Positions 16,485 to 24,483 of a DNA stretch of 64,000 bases are shown here, piece by piece; the stretch's first letter is position 1, and each line of letters begins with the position of its first letter. Below the pieces are notes generated by a model. It worked only from the letters and a program-made list of their open reading frames with translations. It did no database searches and was not told where the DNA came from. This DNA comes from Streptomyces goshikiensis (GTDB lineage: Bacteria; Actinomycetota; Actinomycetes; Streptomycetales; Streptomycetaceae). The stretch is from positions 248,001 through 312,000 of the forward strand of contig NZ_BMVE01000004.1 of assembly GCF_014650555.1 (NCBI RefSeq). Reading direction: 5' to 3'. The translations under genes were made by a program, and so were the position numbers.

Positions 16485-16544
16485 ACCCCACGGCTCCGTC
16501 GCCCGGGCCCCGTGCAGGTGCGGCGCCGTTGTCGGGGGCCAGCC

Positions 16545-16740
16545 CCCGAACCCCCGCGCCTCAAACGCCGGCGAGGCTGAAGTTGCCGACGGGGGCGGCG
16601 GAGCGTGATCGGCGGTGCGGGGTTGCCGGCGAGGCTGAAGTTGCCGACGGGGGCGGCGGAGCCTGATTGGCGGTGCGGGGTTGCCGGCGAGGCTGAAGTT
16701 GTCGACGGGGCCGACGGTGCGGTGGGGGTTGTCGGCGGGG
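16545..16740. repeat. Intergenic repeat with a 58-bp tandem array
   Basis: The Streptomyces-type core CGCGCCTCAAACGCCGGCGA (about 16550) leads into three units that each begin GCCGGCGAGGCTGAAGTTG at 16567, 16625 and 16683, exactly 58 bases apart. The first two units are almost identical; the third diverges in its second half. A degenerate fourth start (GTCGGCGGGGCTG) appears at about 16731. It fills most of the 362-base gap between the HTTM gene and the RNA methyltransferase; no open reading frame of interest is seen there. Confidence 0.85.
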
Positions 16741-16762
16741 CTGGCGTTGCTGGTGGGGGACG

Positions 16763-16768
16763 TAGGGT
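16763..16768 (+). promoter_or_regulatory. -10 box TAGGGT of leaderless gene 16776
   Basis: TAGGGT, seven bases, then ATG 16776. It directly follows the tandem repeat array. It supports the ATG over the longer upstream reading frame that runs into the repeats. Confidence 0.65.
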
Positions 16769-16775
16769 CGGGGGT

Positions 16776-17522
16776 ATGAGTGAGCAGTTGGGGGTTGGGG
16801 AGTGGCGGGAGGGGGCCGGGCGGGGGGATCTGGTGCTCCTCGACGGGTTCCACGCGCTGAAGCACGCCCTGCGGTTCGGGGCGGATGTGCGGGCCGTCGT
16901 CGCCGATGATCCCGATGCCGTGCGGGCGCTGGCCGAGCAGCTGGCCCCGGACGTGGCGGCGGAGGTGGGGCGGCTCGTGCGCCCGGCGGAGCTGCGCGCG
17001 CTGCTGACCCGGGTGCACCCCACCGGGGTGGCGGCGCTGGCCGTGCGGCCCGACCGGGAGCAGGGCAGGGCCAGGCTGGAGCGGCTGCCGCGCAGCGCGC
17101 CCGTGGTCGTCCTCGACAACCCGCGCAACCTCGGCAACGTCGGCGCCGTGGTCCGGCTCGCCGCCGGGTTCGGGGCGACCGGGGTGGTGACCCGGGGCGA
17201 CCTCGACCCCTGGCACCCGAACGTGGTCCGGGCCGGGGCCGGGCTGCACTACGCCACCACCGTGGACCGGGTGGAGATCGACACCCTGCCCCCCGGGCCG
17301 CTGTACGCGCTCGACCCGGAGGGCGAGGACATCCGTGCCCTCACCCTCCCGGACGACGCCCTGCTCGCCTTCGGCTCGGAGCGGCACGGGATCTCACCCG
17401 AGCTGCGGGACCGAGCCGATCATCTGGTGTCCCTGCCGATGCGGCCGCAGGTCTCCAGCTACAACCTGGCCACGAGCGTGGCCATGACCCTCTTCCACTG
17501 GGGCGGGCCCCACCCCGGTTAG
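16776..17522 (+). CDS. TrmH/SpoU-family RNA 2'-O-methyltransferase
   Basis: SPOUT-fold methyltransferase of 248 residues acting on tRNA or rRNA ribose with S-adenosylmethionine. The three SpoU motifs are all present: VVVLDNPRNLGNVGAVVRLA (motif 1, with the Asn/Arg pair), LLAFGSERHGIS (motif 2) and LPMRPQVSSYNLATSVAMTL (motif 3). The 110-residue N-terminal part is the usual substrate-binding region, here with a divergent sequence. Which RNA and nucleotide are modified cannot be told. The start is leaderless. The gene converges on paaN, separated by seven bases. Confidence 0.9.
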   Translation: MSEQLGVGEWREGAGRGDLVLLDGFHALKHALRFGADVRAVVADDPDAVRALAEQLAPDVAAEVGRLVRPAELRALLTRVHPTGVAALAVRPDREQGRARLERLPRSAPVVVLDNPRNLGNVGAVVRLAAGFGATGVVTRGDLDPWHPNVVRAGAGLHYATTVDRVEIDTLPPGPLYALDPEGEDIRALTLPDDALLAFGSERHGISPELRDRADHLVSLPMRPQVSSYNLATSVAMTLFHWGGPHPG

Positions 17523-17529
17523 CCGCTTC

Positions 17530-19212
17530 CTAGGCCTGGCGGCGGACTTCCACCACGCGGAAGCGGTTCGCGACGAAGGCGCCGTCGCACAGGGCGGCGT
17601 TCGCCGCCGGGTTGCCGCCCGAGCCGTGGAAGTCGGAGAACGCCGCCGTCTGGTTGACGAACACCCCGCCGGTCAGGTTCAGCGACAGCTGCGCCGACTC
17701 CTCCAGGCAGACCTCCTCGATGGCCCGCTCGGTGTCCGGGGAGGTGGTGTAGGCGCCGACCGTCATCGCGCCCTTCTCGCGCACCGTGCGGCGCAGCAGG
17801 TCCAGGGCGTCCGCCGTGGAGTCGACGGCGACCGCGAAGGAGACCGGGCCGAAGCACTCCGAGAGGTACGGGGCCGAGTCGTCCGGCTTCGCGGCGTCCA
17901 GCTTCACCATCACCGGGGTGCGGACCACCGCGTCCGGGAACTCCGGGTTCACGACCTCGCGCGAGGCCAGCGCGACCTCGCCCAGCGCGGCGGCCGCCTC
18001 CAGGCGGGCCTTCACATCCGGGTTGACCAGCGCGCCCAGCAGCGCGTTGGCCCGGGCGTCGTCGCCCAGCAGGCCCCCGACCGAGGCCGCGAGGTCGGCG
18101 ACGACCTCGTCGTACGTCTTGTGGCCCGCGTCCGTCGCGATGCCCTCGCGCGGGATCAGCAGGTTCTGCGGGGTCGTGCACATCTGGCCGCTGTACAGGG
18201 AGAGCGAGAAGGCCAGGTTGGACAGCATGCCCTTGTAGTCGGAGGTCGAGTCGAGGACGACCGTGTTGACGCCGGCCTTCTCCGTGTAGACCTGCGCCTG
18301 GCGGGCGTTGGTCTCCAGCCAGTCGCCGAACTCGGTGGAGCCGGTGTAGTCGATCAGCTTGATCTCGGGGCGGACGGCGAGGGTCTTGGCGATGCCCTCG
18401 CCCGGACGCTCGACGGCCAGCGCCACCAGGTTCGGGTCGAAACCGGCCTCGGCGAGGACCTCGCGGGCCACCTTCACGGTCAGCGCGAGCGGCAGCACGG
18501 CGCGCGGGTGCGGCTTGACCAGCACCGCGTTGCCCGTGGCCAGGGAGGCGAACAGGCCCGGGTAGCCGTTCCAGGTCGGGAAGGTGTTGCAGCCGATCAT
18601 CAGCGCGATGCCGCGCGGCACGGCCGTGAAGGTCTTGCCGAGCTCCAGCGGGTCCTTCTTGCCCTGCGGCTTCGACCAGTCGGCCTGCCCCGGGACCCGG
18701 GTCTGCTCCTCGTACGCGTAGGCCACGGCCTCCAGGCCACGGTCCTGCGCGTGCGGGCCGCCGGCCTGGAACGCCATCATGAACGCCTGGCCGCTGGTGT
18801 GCATGACCGCGTGCGCGAACTCGTGCGTCCGCGCGCCGATGCGGGCCAGGATCTCGATGCAGACCAGGGCGCGGGCCTCGGGTCCGGCGTCGCGCCAGGC
18901 GCCCATGCCAGCCTTCATCGCGGGCAGCAGCACGTCCGGGTCGACGTGCGGGTACTCGACGCCCAGCTCCGGGCCGAACGGGGACACCTCGGCGCCGGCC
19001 CAGCCGTCCGTACCGGGCTGGCCGAGGTCGAAGCGGGTGCCGCGCACGGCTTCGAAGGCGGCGAGGCCGTCGGCCGGGGCGGTCTCCCCGTAGGCCTTGG
19101 GGTGCTCGGGGTGCGGGGACCAGTAGGCGCGGCTTCGGATGGCGGCCAGCGCCTGTTCCAGGGTGGGCCGGTGCTTGGCGGACAGCTGGGGGACGGTGAG
19201 CGCGGCGGCCAT
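17530..19212 (-). CDS. paaN: Phenylacetate degradation protein PaaN (aldehyde-dehydrogenase fold)
   Basis: NAD(P)-dependent aldehyde-dehydrogenase-type enzyme of 560 residues in the PaaN branch. It is thought to oxidise the ring-cleavage semialdehyde of the phenylacetate pathway where the bifunctional PaaZ is absent. The Rossmann and active regions are visible: CNTFPTWNGYPGLFASLATG, LIDYTGSTEFGDWLE, and a candidate catalytic Cys in SLYSGQMCTTPQNLLIP. There is no hotdog hydratase domain as in PaaZ, so ring opening must use another protein. ATG 19212 follows GAGGAG at a ten-base spacing. It is divergent from paaH across an operator-containing 167-base gap. Confidence 0.92.
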   Translation of the reverse strand: MAAALTVPQLSAKHRPTLEQALAAIRSRAYWSPHPEHPKAYGETAPADGLAAFEAVRGTRFDLGQPGTDGWAGAEVSPFGPELGVEYPHVDPDVLLPAMKAGMGAWRDAGPEARALVCIEILARIGARTHEFAHAVMHTSGQAFMMAFQAGGPHAQDRGLEAVAYAYEEQTRVPGQADWSKPQGKKDPLELGKTFTAVPRGIALMIGCNTFPTWNGYPGLFASLATGNAVLVKPHPRAVLPLALTVKVAREVLAEAGFDPNLVALAVERPGEGIAKTLAVRPEIKLIDYTGSTEFGDWLETNARQAQVYTEKAGVNTVVLDSTSDYKGMLSNLAFSLSLYSGQMCTTPQNLLIPREGIATDAGHKTYDEVVADLAASVGGLLGDDARANALLGALVNPDVKARLEAAAALGEVALASREVVNPEFPDAVVRTPVMVKLDAAKPDDSAPYLSECFGPVSFAVAVDSTADALDLLRRTVREKGAMTVGAYTTSPDTERAIEEVCLEESAQLSLNLTGGVFVNQTAAFSDFHGSGGNPAANAALCDGAFVANRFRVVEVRRQA

Positions 19213-19310
19213 CAGGGACCAACTCCTCGTTGAGCCGGGCAAGATCAGGCTGGTTCGCAGACTGAGATCAGGCAGGGGCGGGTGAAGAAGAGCAGACTGG
19301 AGTTAGAGTA

Positions 19311-19328
19311 ACCGAACGATCGGTCGGG
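19311..19328. promoter_or_regulatory. Probable PaaR operator between paaN and paaH
   Basis: ACCGAACGATCGGTCGGG. It matches 17 of 18 bases of the site upstream of paaA when read on the opposite strand. It lies in the divergent promoter region and could control both directions. Confidence 0.75.
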
Positions 19329-19379
19329 ACAAGAGGGCCCGGCAGACCTGTGGATAAGTCGGTGCGGGAGGATCGGGTC

Positions 19380-20894
19380 ATGACAGCAATCGAGCGGTCC
19401 CGCACAGTGGCGGTCGTCGGCGCCGGCACCATGGGGCAGGGCATCGCCCAGGTCGCCCTCCTCGCAGGTCACCGCGTGCTGCTCTACGACATCAACCCCG
19501 CGCTCGCCGCCGACGGCGCCGGGATCGTGCAGGACCGGGTCGAGCGGATGGCCGCGAAGGGCCGCCTGGACCGCGCCGAGGCCGAGGACGCGGCCGGCCG
19601 GATCGCGCCGGCCGGCGAGCTGGAGGACCTCGCGGACGCCGCCCTCGTCATCGAGGCCGTCGTCGAGGACGTCACCGTCAAGCGCGCGCTCTTCGCGGCG
19701 CTCGAAGAGGTGGTTTCGCCGGACGCGCTGCTGGCCACCAACACCTCCTCCCTCTCCGTCACCGAGCTCGCAGCCGGTCTCGCGCACCCCGGCCGCTTCC
19801 TCGGCCTGCACTTCTTCAACCCGGCCCCGCTGCTCCCCCTCGTCGAGGTGGTCAGCGGTTTCGCGACCGACGAGGCCGCCGCCGCCCGCGCCCACGCCAC
19901 CGTGCTGGGCTGGGGCAAGACGCCCGTCCGCTGCGCCGACACCCCCGGCTTCATCGTCAACCGGATCGCCCGCCCCTTCTACGCCGAGGCCTTCTCGGTG
20001 TACGAGGAGCAGGGCGCCGATCCGGCCACCATCGATGCCGTGCTCCGCGAGAGCGGCGGCTTCAAGATGGGCCCGTTCCAGCTGACCGACCTGATCGGGC
20101 AGGACGTGAACGAGGCCGTCACCCGCTCGGTGTGGGACTCGTTCTTCCGGAGCCCGAAGTTCACCCCGTCGCTCGCGCAGCGCCGGCTGGTCCAGTCGGG
20201 CCGCCTCGGCCGCAAGTCGGGGCACGGCTGGTTCCCGTACGGCCCGGACGCGCAGCTGCCCGCCCCGCACACCGCGGGCCCCGAGGCGGCCCCGGACAAG
20301 GTCACCGTCGTCGGCGACCTCGGCCCGGCGGCGGACCTGGCCGACCTCCTTGAGGAGGCCGGGATCGCGGTGACCGCGACCGAGCACGGAGGCCCGTACA
20401 TCCAGCTGCCCGGCGAGGGCCAGCTCGTCCTCGCGGACGGCAAGACCTCGGTCGAGTTCGCCGACGTCGTCTACTTCGACCTCGCGCTCGACTACCGGGG
20501 CGCCACCCGGATCGCGCTCTCGGCCAGCGAGGACACCAGCGAGCGGACCCTGGCCGAGGCGATCGGGCTGTTCCAGAAGCTCGGCAAGCAGGTCTCCGTC
20601 ATCGGCGACGTCCCCGGCATGATCGTCGCCCGGACCGTCGCGATGCTGATCGACCTCACCGCCGACGCCGTCGCGCGCGGGGTCGCCACGGCGCAGGACA
20701 TCGACACCGCGATGCGGCTCGGCGTCAACTACCCGCTGGGTCCGTCCGAATGGCACGAGCGGCTCGGCCAGGACTGGGCGTACGACCTGCTGCACCACCT
20801 GAACGAACGCTGCCCGGGCGGGCGGTACGCGCCCTCCCTGGCGCTGTTCCGGCTGGGCTACGCGGCCGGGGACGAGGGGGAGGAAACGGAATGA
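19380..20894 (+). CDS. paaH: 3-hydroxyacyl-CoA dehydrogenase (PaaH/PaaC type)
   Basis: NAD-dependent L-3-hydroxyacyl-CoA dehydrogenase of 504 residues, the step that makes 3-oxoadipyl-CoA in phenylacetate catabolism. The Rossmann start VAVVGAGTMGQGIAQVALLAG is followed by the catalytic His region LGLHFFNPAPLLPLVEVV and NTSSLSVTELA. It carries two 3HCDH C-terminal domains (PGFIVNRIARPFYAEAF and PGMIVARTVAMLIDLTADA, both cut here), the double arrangement of PaaH proteins. ATG 19380 has GGAGGATCGGG upstream. Its stop overlaps the TetR gene start (ATGA), so regulator and enzyme are co-translated. Confidence 0.93.
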   Translation: MTAIERSRTVAVVGAGTMGQGIAQVALLAGHRVLLYDINPALAADGAGIVQDRVERMAAKGRLDRAEAEDAAGRIAPAGELEDLADAALVIEAVVEDVTVKRALFAALEEVVSPDALLATNTSSLSVTELAAGLAHPGRFLGLHFFNPAPLLPLVEVVSGFATDEAAAARAHATVLGWGKTPVRCADTPGFIVNRIARPFYAEAFSVYEEQGADPATIDAVLRESGGFKMGPFQLTDLIGQDVNEAVTRSVWDSFFRSPKFTPSLAQRRLVQSGRLGRKSGHGWFPYGPDAQLPAPHTAGPEAAPDKVTVVGDLGPAADLADLLEEAGIAVTATEHGGPYIQLPGEGQLVLADGKTSVEFADVVYFDLALDYRGATRIALSASEDTSERTLAEAIGLFQKLGKQVSVIGDVPGMIVARTVAMLIDLTADAVARGVATAQDIDTAMRLGVNYPLGPSEWHERLGQDWAYDLLHHLNERCPGGRYAPSLALFRLGYAAGDEGEETE

Positions 20895-21478
20895 CCACCG
20901 TCAGGCGGGACACGTACACCCCGGAGACGCTGCTGACCGTCGCGGTCCAGGTCTTCAACGAGCGCGGTTACGACGGCACCTCGATGGAGCACCTGTCCAA
21001 GGCGGCAGGGATCTCCAAGTCCTCGATCTACCACCACGTGGCCGGCAAGGAGGAGCTGCTGCGGCGCGCGGTCAGCCGGGCGCTCGACGGGCTCTTCGCC
21101 GTCCTGGAGGAGCCCGGGGCGGTGCGCGGCCGGGCGGTCGAGCGGGTCGAGTACGTCACGCGGCGCACCGTGGAGGTGCTGCTCGCCGAGCTCCCGTACG
21201 TGACGCTGCTGCTGCGGGTGCGCGGCAACACCCGCACCGAGCGCTGGGCGCTGGAGCGGCGGCGCGAGTTCGACCACCAGGTGGCGGACCTGCTGAAGGC
21301 CGCCGCGGCCGACGGGGACCTGCGGGCGGACGTGGACATCCGGCTCGCGACCCGCCTGCTGTTCGGCATGGTGAACTCGCTGGTCGAGTGGTACCGCCCG
21401 CACCCCGGCGCGGACCACGCCCAGCTCGCAGACGCGGTCGTCCACATGGCCTTCGAGGGGCTGCGCACCTCGCGCTAG
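20891..21478 (+). CDS. paaR: TetR-family repressor, probable PaaR
   Basis: DNA-binding repressor of 195 residues. The N-terminal helix-turn-helix is typical TetR: RGYDGTSMEHLSKAAGISKS then SIYHHVAGKEELL. The C-terminal ligand domain (about 60-195) contains the TetR_C signature RVRGNTRTERWALERRREF. It is encoded in one operon with paaH, and three near-identical 18-bp sites stand before paaA, between paaN and paaH, and before the bkd operon. It is therefore the best candidate for the phenylacetyl-CoA-responsive regulator; the effector is inferred from known PaaR proteins. Confidence 0.85.
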   Translation: MTTVRRDTYTPETLLTVAVQVFNERGYDGTSMEHLSKAAGISKSSIYHHVAGKEELLRRAVSRALDGLFAVLEEPGAVRGRAVERVEYVTRRTVEVLLAELPYVTLLLRVRGNTRTERWALERRREFDHQVADLLKAAAADGDLRADVDIRLATRLLFGMVNSLVEWYRPHPGADHAQLADAVVHMAFEGLRTSR

Positions 21479-21564
21479 CCGCAGCGGTCGGCTGCGGTGG
21501 CCGCGCCGGCCGCCACGGCCCCGGCGGTCGCTTCGGCCCGCGCCGCGCCCGCCGTGACCCGGAC

Positions 21565-21612
21565 GGCCTAGGGCCTGTCTTTCGGATCAGGCCGGATCAG
21601 GGAGCGGGGTCT
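21565..21612. other. Intergenic sequence with direct repeats
   Basis: The 131 bases between the convergent paaR and bkdR genes contain CTAGGGCCTGTCTTTCGGAT and two copies of GGATCAGG. I recall similar sequence between many Streptomyces genes, but no function can be assigned. There is no clear terminator hairpin. Confidence 0.35.
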
Positions 21613-22165
21613 AGTCCTCCGTGACCGTCGGTCCCGCGGGCGGCCCCGGGGCCAGCAGGTCCGTTTCCTCGAACACCAGCAGCGTGCGCGTGGACAGTAC
21701 CTCCGGGATGGACTGGAGGCGGGTCAGGACCAGCTCGCGCAGGGTCCTGTTGTCCGGCGTGTGGACCAGCAGCAGGACGTCGAAATCCCCGCTGACCAGC
21801 GCGATGTGCGCCGCGCCCGGCAGCTCCCGGAGCTTTTCGCGCACCGTCCGCCAGGAGTTCTGGACGATCTTCAGGGTGATGTACGCCGATGCGCCCTGCC
21901 CCGCGCGCTCGTGGTTGACCCGGGCGGTGAAGCCCCGGATGACCCCGTCGTCGATCAGCCGGTTGATCCGGGCGTAGGCGTTCGCCCGCGACACGTGCAC
22001 CTGCTCGGCCACCGACCGTATCGAGGCGCGGCCGTCCGCCTGGAGCAATCTCATGATCGACCGGTCGATCGGATCCAGTGGGCGCGGTGGGACCTGAGGG
22101 CCCGTGGGGGCACCCCCCGGTGGGACCGGTGCGGAACCCGTTCCGGCCATTTGTTCATCCGGCAT
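21611..22165 (-). CDS. bkdR: Lrp/AsnC-family regulator, probable BkdR
   Basis: Feast/famine transcription factor of 184 residues. After a Pro/Gly-rich N-terminal 30 residues comes the Lrp helix-turn-helix (LDPIDRSIMRLLQADGRASI then RSVAEQVHVSRANAYARINR). An RAM ligand-binding domain with SGDFDVLLLVHTPDNRTLRE follows. It is transcribed divergently from the first branched-chain 2-oxoacid dehydrogenase operon. That is the arrangement of BkdR, which in Streptomyces controls bkd genes in response to branched-chain amino acids (family knowledge). The ATG has GGGAGG nine bases upstream. Confidence 0.85.
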   Translation of the reverse strand: MPDEQMAGTGSAPVPPGGAPTGPQVPPRPLDPIDRSIMRLLQADGRASIRSVAEQVHVSRANAYARINRLIDDGVIRGFTARVNHERAGQGASAYITLKIVQNSWRTVREKLRELPGAAHIALVSGDFDVLLLVHTPDNRTLRELVLTRLQSIPEVLSTRTLLVFEETDLLAPGPPAGPTVTED

Positions 22166-22266
22166 TGCCCACTGCCTCCCTCTCCTGGACGTCCTGCACC
22201 CATCCCAGGGCCCCGGCGCCACTTTGTCCACAGCCTGGAGCCGCCTGTAGCCAAATTGCGCAGACA

Positions 22267-22284
22267 ACCGAACAATCGGTTGGT
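22267..22284. promoter_or_regulatory. Third copy of the PaaR-type operator, upstream of bkd E1-alpha
   Basis: ACCGAACAATCGGTTGGT matches 16 of 18 bases of the paa operator consensus. It sits 59 bases before the E1-alpha ATG, in the divergent bkdR/bkd promoter region. It suggests cross-control of the branched-chain dehydrogenase by the phenylacetate regulator. Confidence 0.65.
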
Positions 22285-22342
22285 GAGGCGCCTCACACCC
22301 GGTGCGCCCCTGCCCGCTTCCCACGAGGAGGTGTACGCCGCC

Positions 22343-23476
22343 ATGACGGTCCAAGAGCTGCCCGGTGCCGGTGCGTCCCACCGATCGACCCCGCCGCCCG
22401 CCTGGAGTCCGCGTACGGATGCCGCCCCGCTGCTCCCGGACCCGGAGCCGTACCGGGTGCTGGGCACTCCGGCGGCCGAGGGGCTCGACCCCGAGCTGAT
22501 GCGCCGGTGCTACGCCGAGCTGGTCAGGGGCCGCCGCTACAACGCCCAGGCCACCGCGCTGACCCGGCAGGGCCGCCTGGCCGTCTACCCGTCCACGGTC
22601 GGGCAGGAGGCCTGCGAGATCGCCGCCGCGCTGGTCCTGGAGGAGCAGGACTGGCTCTTCCCGTCCTACCGCGACACCCTCGCGGCCGTGGCGCGCGGGC
22701 TGGACCCCGTACAGGCCCTGACGCTGCTGCGCGGCGACTGGCACACCGGGTACGACCCGCGGGAGCACCGGATAGCCCCGCTGTCCACCCCGCTCGCCAC
22801 CCAGCTGCCGCACGCGGTGGGCCTGGCGCACGCCGCCCGGCTGCGCGGGGACGACGTGGTCGCGCTCGCCATGGTCGGCGACGGCGGCACCAGCGAGGGC
22901 GACTTCCACGAGGCGCTGAACTTCGCGGCCGTCTGGCAGGCCCCGGTGGTCTTCCTGGTCCAGAACAACGGCTTCGCGATCTCCGTCCCGCTCGCCAAGC
23001 AGACCGCCGCCCCGACGCTGGCCCACAAGGCCGTCGGATACGGGATGCCGGGCCGGCTGGTCGACGGCAACGACGTGGCCGCGATGCACGAGGTGCTGTC
23101 CGAGGCGGTCCAGCGGGCCCGCTCCGGCGGCGGCCCGACCCTGATCGAGGCGGTCACCTACCGGATCGAGGCCCACACCAACGCCGACGACGCGACCCGC
23201 TACCGCGGTGACGCCGAGGTCGAGGCGTGGAAGGCGCACGACCCGGTGCAGTTGCTGGAGCGCGAGCTCACGGCGCGCGGCCTGCTGGACGACGCGGGCA
23301 TCCAGGACGCCAAGGACGCCGCCGAGCTGATGGCGGCGTCGCTGCGCGAGCGGATGAACGCCGAGCCCGTGCTGGACCCGATGGACCTGTTCGAACACGT
23401 CTACGCGCGGCAGACCGGCCGGCTGCGCGAGCAGGCGGAGATGCTGCGCGCCGAGCTCGAAGCGGAGGAGCAGTGA
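22343..23476 (+). CDS. bkdA2: Branched-chain 2-oxoacid dehydrogenase E1 alpha subunit
   Basis: Thiamin diphosphate-dependent decarboxylase subunit of 377 residues. The ThDP/Mg motif runs from GDGGTSEGDF to the paired NN in FLVQNNGFAIS, and YRIEAHTNADDATRYRG is the usual phosphorylation-loop region of E1-alpha. The order E1a-E1b-E2 without an E3, and the adjacent Lrp regulator, favour a branched-chain rather than pyruvate complex. Such a complex supplies isobutyryl-, isovaleryl- and 2-methylbutyryl-CoA for branched fatty acids and polyketides. ATG 22343 lies 11 bases after AGGAGG. The stop overlaps the E1-beta start as GTGA. Confidence 0.88.
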   Translation: MTVQELPGAGASHRSTPPPAWSPRTDAAPLLPDPEPYRVLGTPAAEGLDPELMRRCYAELVRGRRYNAQATALTRQGRLAVYPSTVGQEACEIAAALVLEEQDWLFPSYRDTLAAVARGLDPVQALTLLRGDWHTGYDPREHRIAPLSTPLATQLPHAVGLAHAARLRGDDVVALAMVGDGGTSEGDFHEALNFAAVWQAPVVFLVQNNGFAISVPLAKQTAAPTLAHKAVGYGMPGRLVDGNDVAAMHEVLSEAVQRARSGGGPTLIEAVTYRIEAHTNADDATRYRGDAEVEAWKAHDPVQLLERELTARGLLDDAGIQDAKDAAELMAASLRERMNAEPVLDPMDLFEHVYARQTGRLREQAEMLRAELEAEEQ

Positions 23477-24483
23477 GCACGGTGGCGCAGAAGCGGGTCG
23501 CCAAGCCGGCGACGATGGCGCAGGCGCTGGGCCGCGCGATGCGCGACGCCATGGCCGAGGACCCCACGGTCCACGTCATGGGCGAGGACGTCGGCACCCT
23601 CGGCGGCGTCTTCCGCATCACGGACGGCCTGGCGAAGGAATTCGGCGAGGACCGCTGTACGGACACCCCGCTCGCGGAGGCCGGCATCCTCGGCGCCGCG
23701 GTCGGCATGGCCATGTACGGGCTGCGGCCGGTCGTCGAGATGCAGTTCGACGCGTTCGCCTACCCGGCGTTCGAGCAGCTGATCTCGCACGTCGCCAAGA
23801 TGCGCAACCGCACGCGGGGCGCGATGCCCCTCCCCATCACGATCCGGGTGCCGTACGGCGGCGGGATCGGCGGCGTGGAGCACCACAGCGACTCCTCCGA
23901 GGCCTACTACGTGGCGACCCCCGGGCTGCACGTGGTGACCCCGGCGACGGTGGAGGACGCGTACGGGCTGCTGCGCGAGTCGATCGCGAGCGACGACCCG
24001 GTGGTGTTCCTGGAGCCGAAGCGGCTGTACTGGTCGAAGGCCGACTGGAACCCGGACAGCCCCGCGCCCGTGCCCGGCATCGGCAACGCACTGGTCCGCC
24101 GGGCGGGCACGAGCGCGACGCTGATCACCTACGGGCCCTCGCTGCCGGTGTGCCTGGAGGCGGCCGAGGCGGCCCGTGAGGAGGGCTGGGACCTGGAGGT
24201 CGTGGACCTGCGCTCGCTGGTCCCGTTCGACGAGGACACGGTCGTGGCGTCGGTGCGCCGCACCGGGCGCGCCGTGGTGGTCCACGAGGCCAACGGCTTC
24301 GGCGGGCCGGGCGCGGAGCTCGTCGCCCGCATCCAGGAGAAGTGCTTCCACCACCTGGAGGCGCCGGTGCTGCGCGTGACGGGCTTCGACATCCCGTATC
24401 CGCCGCCGATGCTGGAGAAGCACCATCTGCCCGGTGTGGACCGGATCCTGGACACCGTGGCGCGCCTGCAGTGGGAGAACTGA
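23473..24483 (+). CDS. bkdB2: Branched-chain 2-oxoacid dehydrogenase E1 beta subunit
   Basis: Beta subunit of 336 residues that completes the E1 active site. Typical motifs are VMGEDVGTLGGVFRITDGL, DTPLAEAGILGAAVGMAMYG, the VEHHSDSSEAYY loop and FLEPKRLYW. The C-terminal transketolase domain follows the EVVDLRSLVPFDEDT segment. GTG 23473 overlaps the E1-alpha stop, and its stop overlaps the E2 ATG by one base (TGATG), so the three subunits are translationally coupled. It is roughly 60 percent similar by eye to the second copy at 42628. Confidence 0.9.
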   Translation: MSTVAQKRVAKPATMAQALGRAMRDAMAEDPTVHVMGEDVGTLGGVFRITDGLAKEFGEDRCTDTPLAEAGILGAAVGMAMYGLRPVVEMQFDAFAYPAFEQLISHVAKMRNRTRGAMPLPITIRVPYGGGIGGVEHHSDSSEAYYVATPGLHVVTPATVEDAYGLLRESIASDDPVVFLEPKRLYWSKADWNPDSPAPVPGIGNALVRRAGTSATLITYGPSLPVCLEAAEAAREEGWDLEVVDLRSLVPFDEDTVVASVRRTGRAVVVHEANGFGGPGAELVARIQEKCFHHLEAPVLRVTGFDIPYPPPMLEKHHLPGVDRILDTVARLQWEN

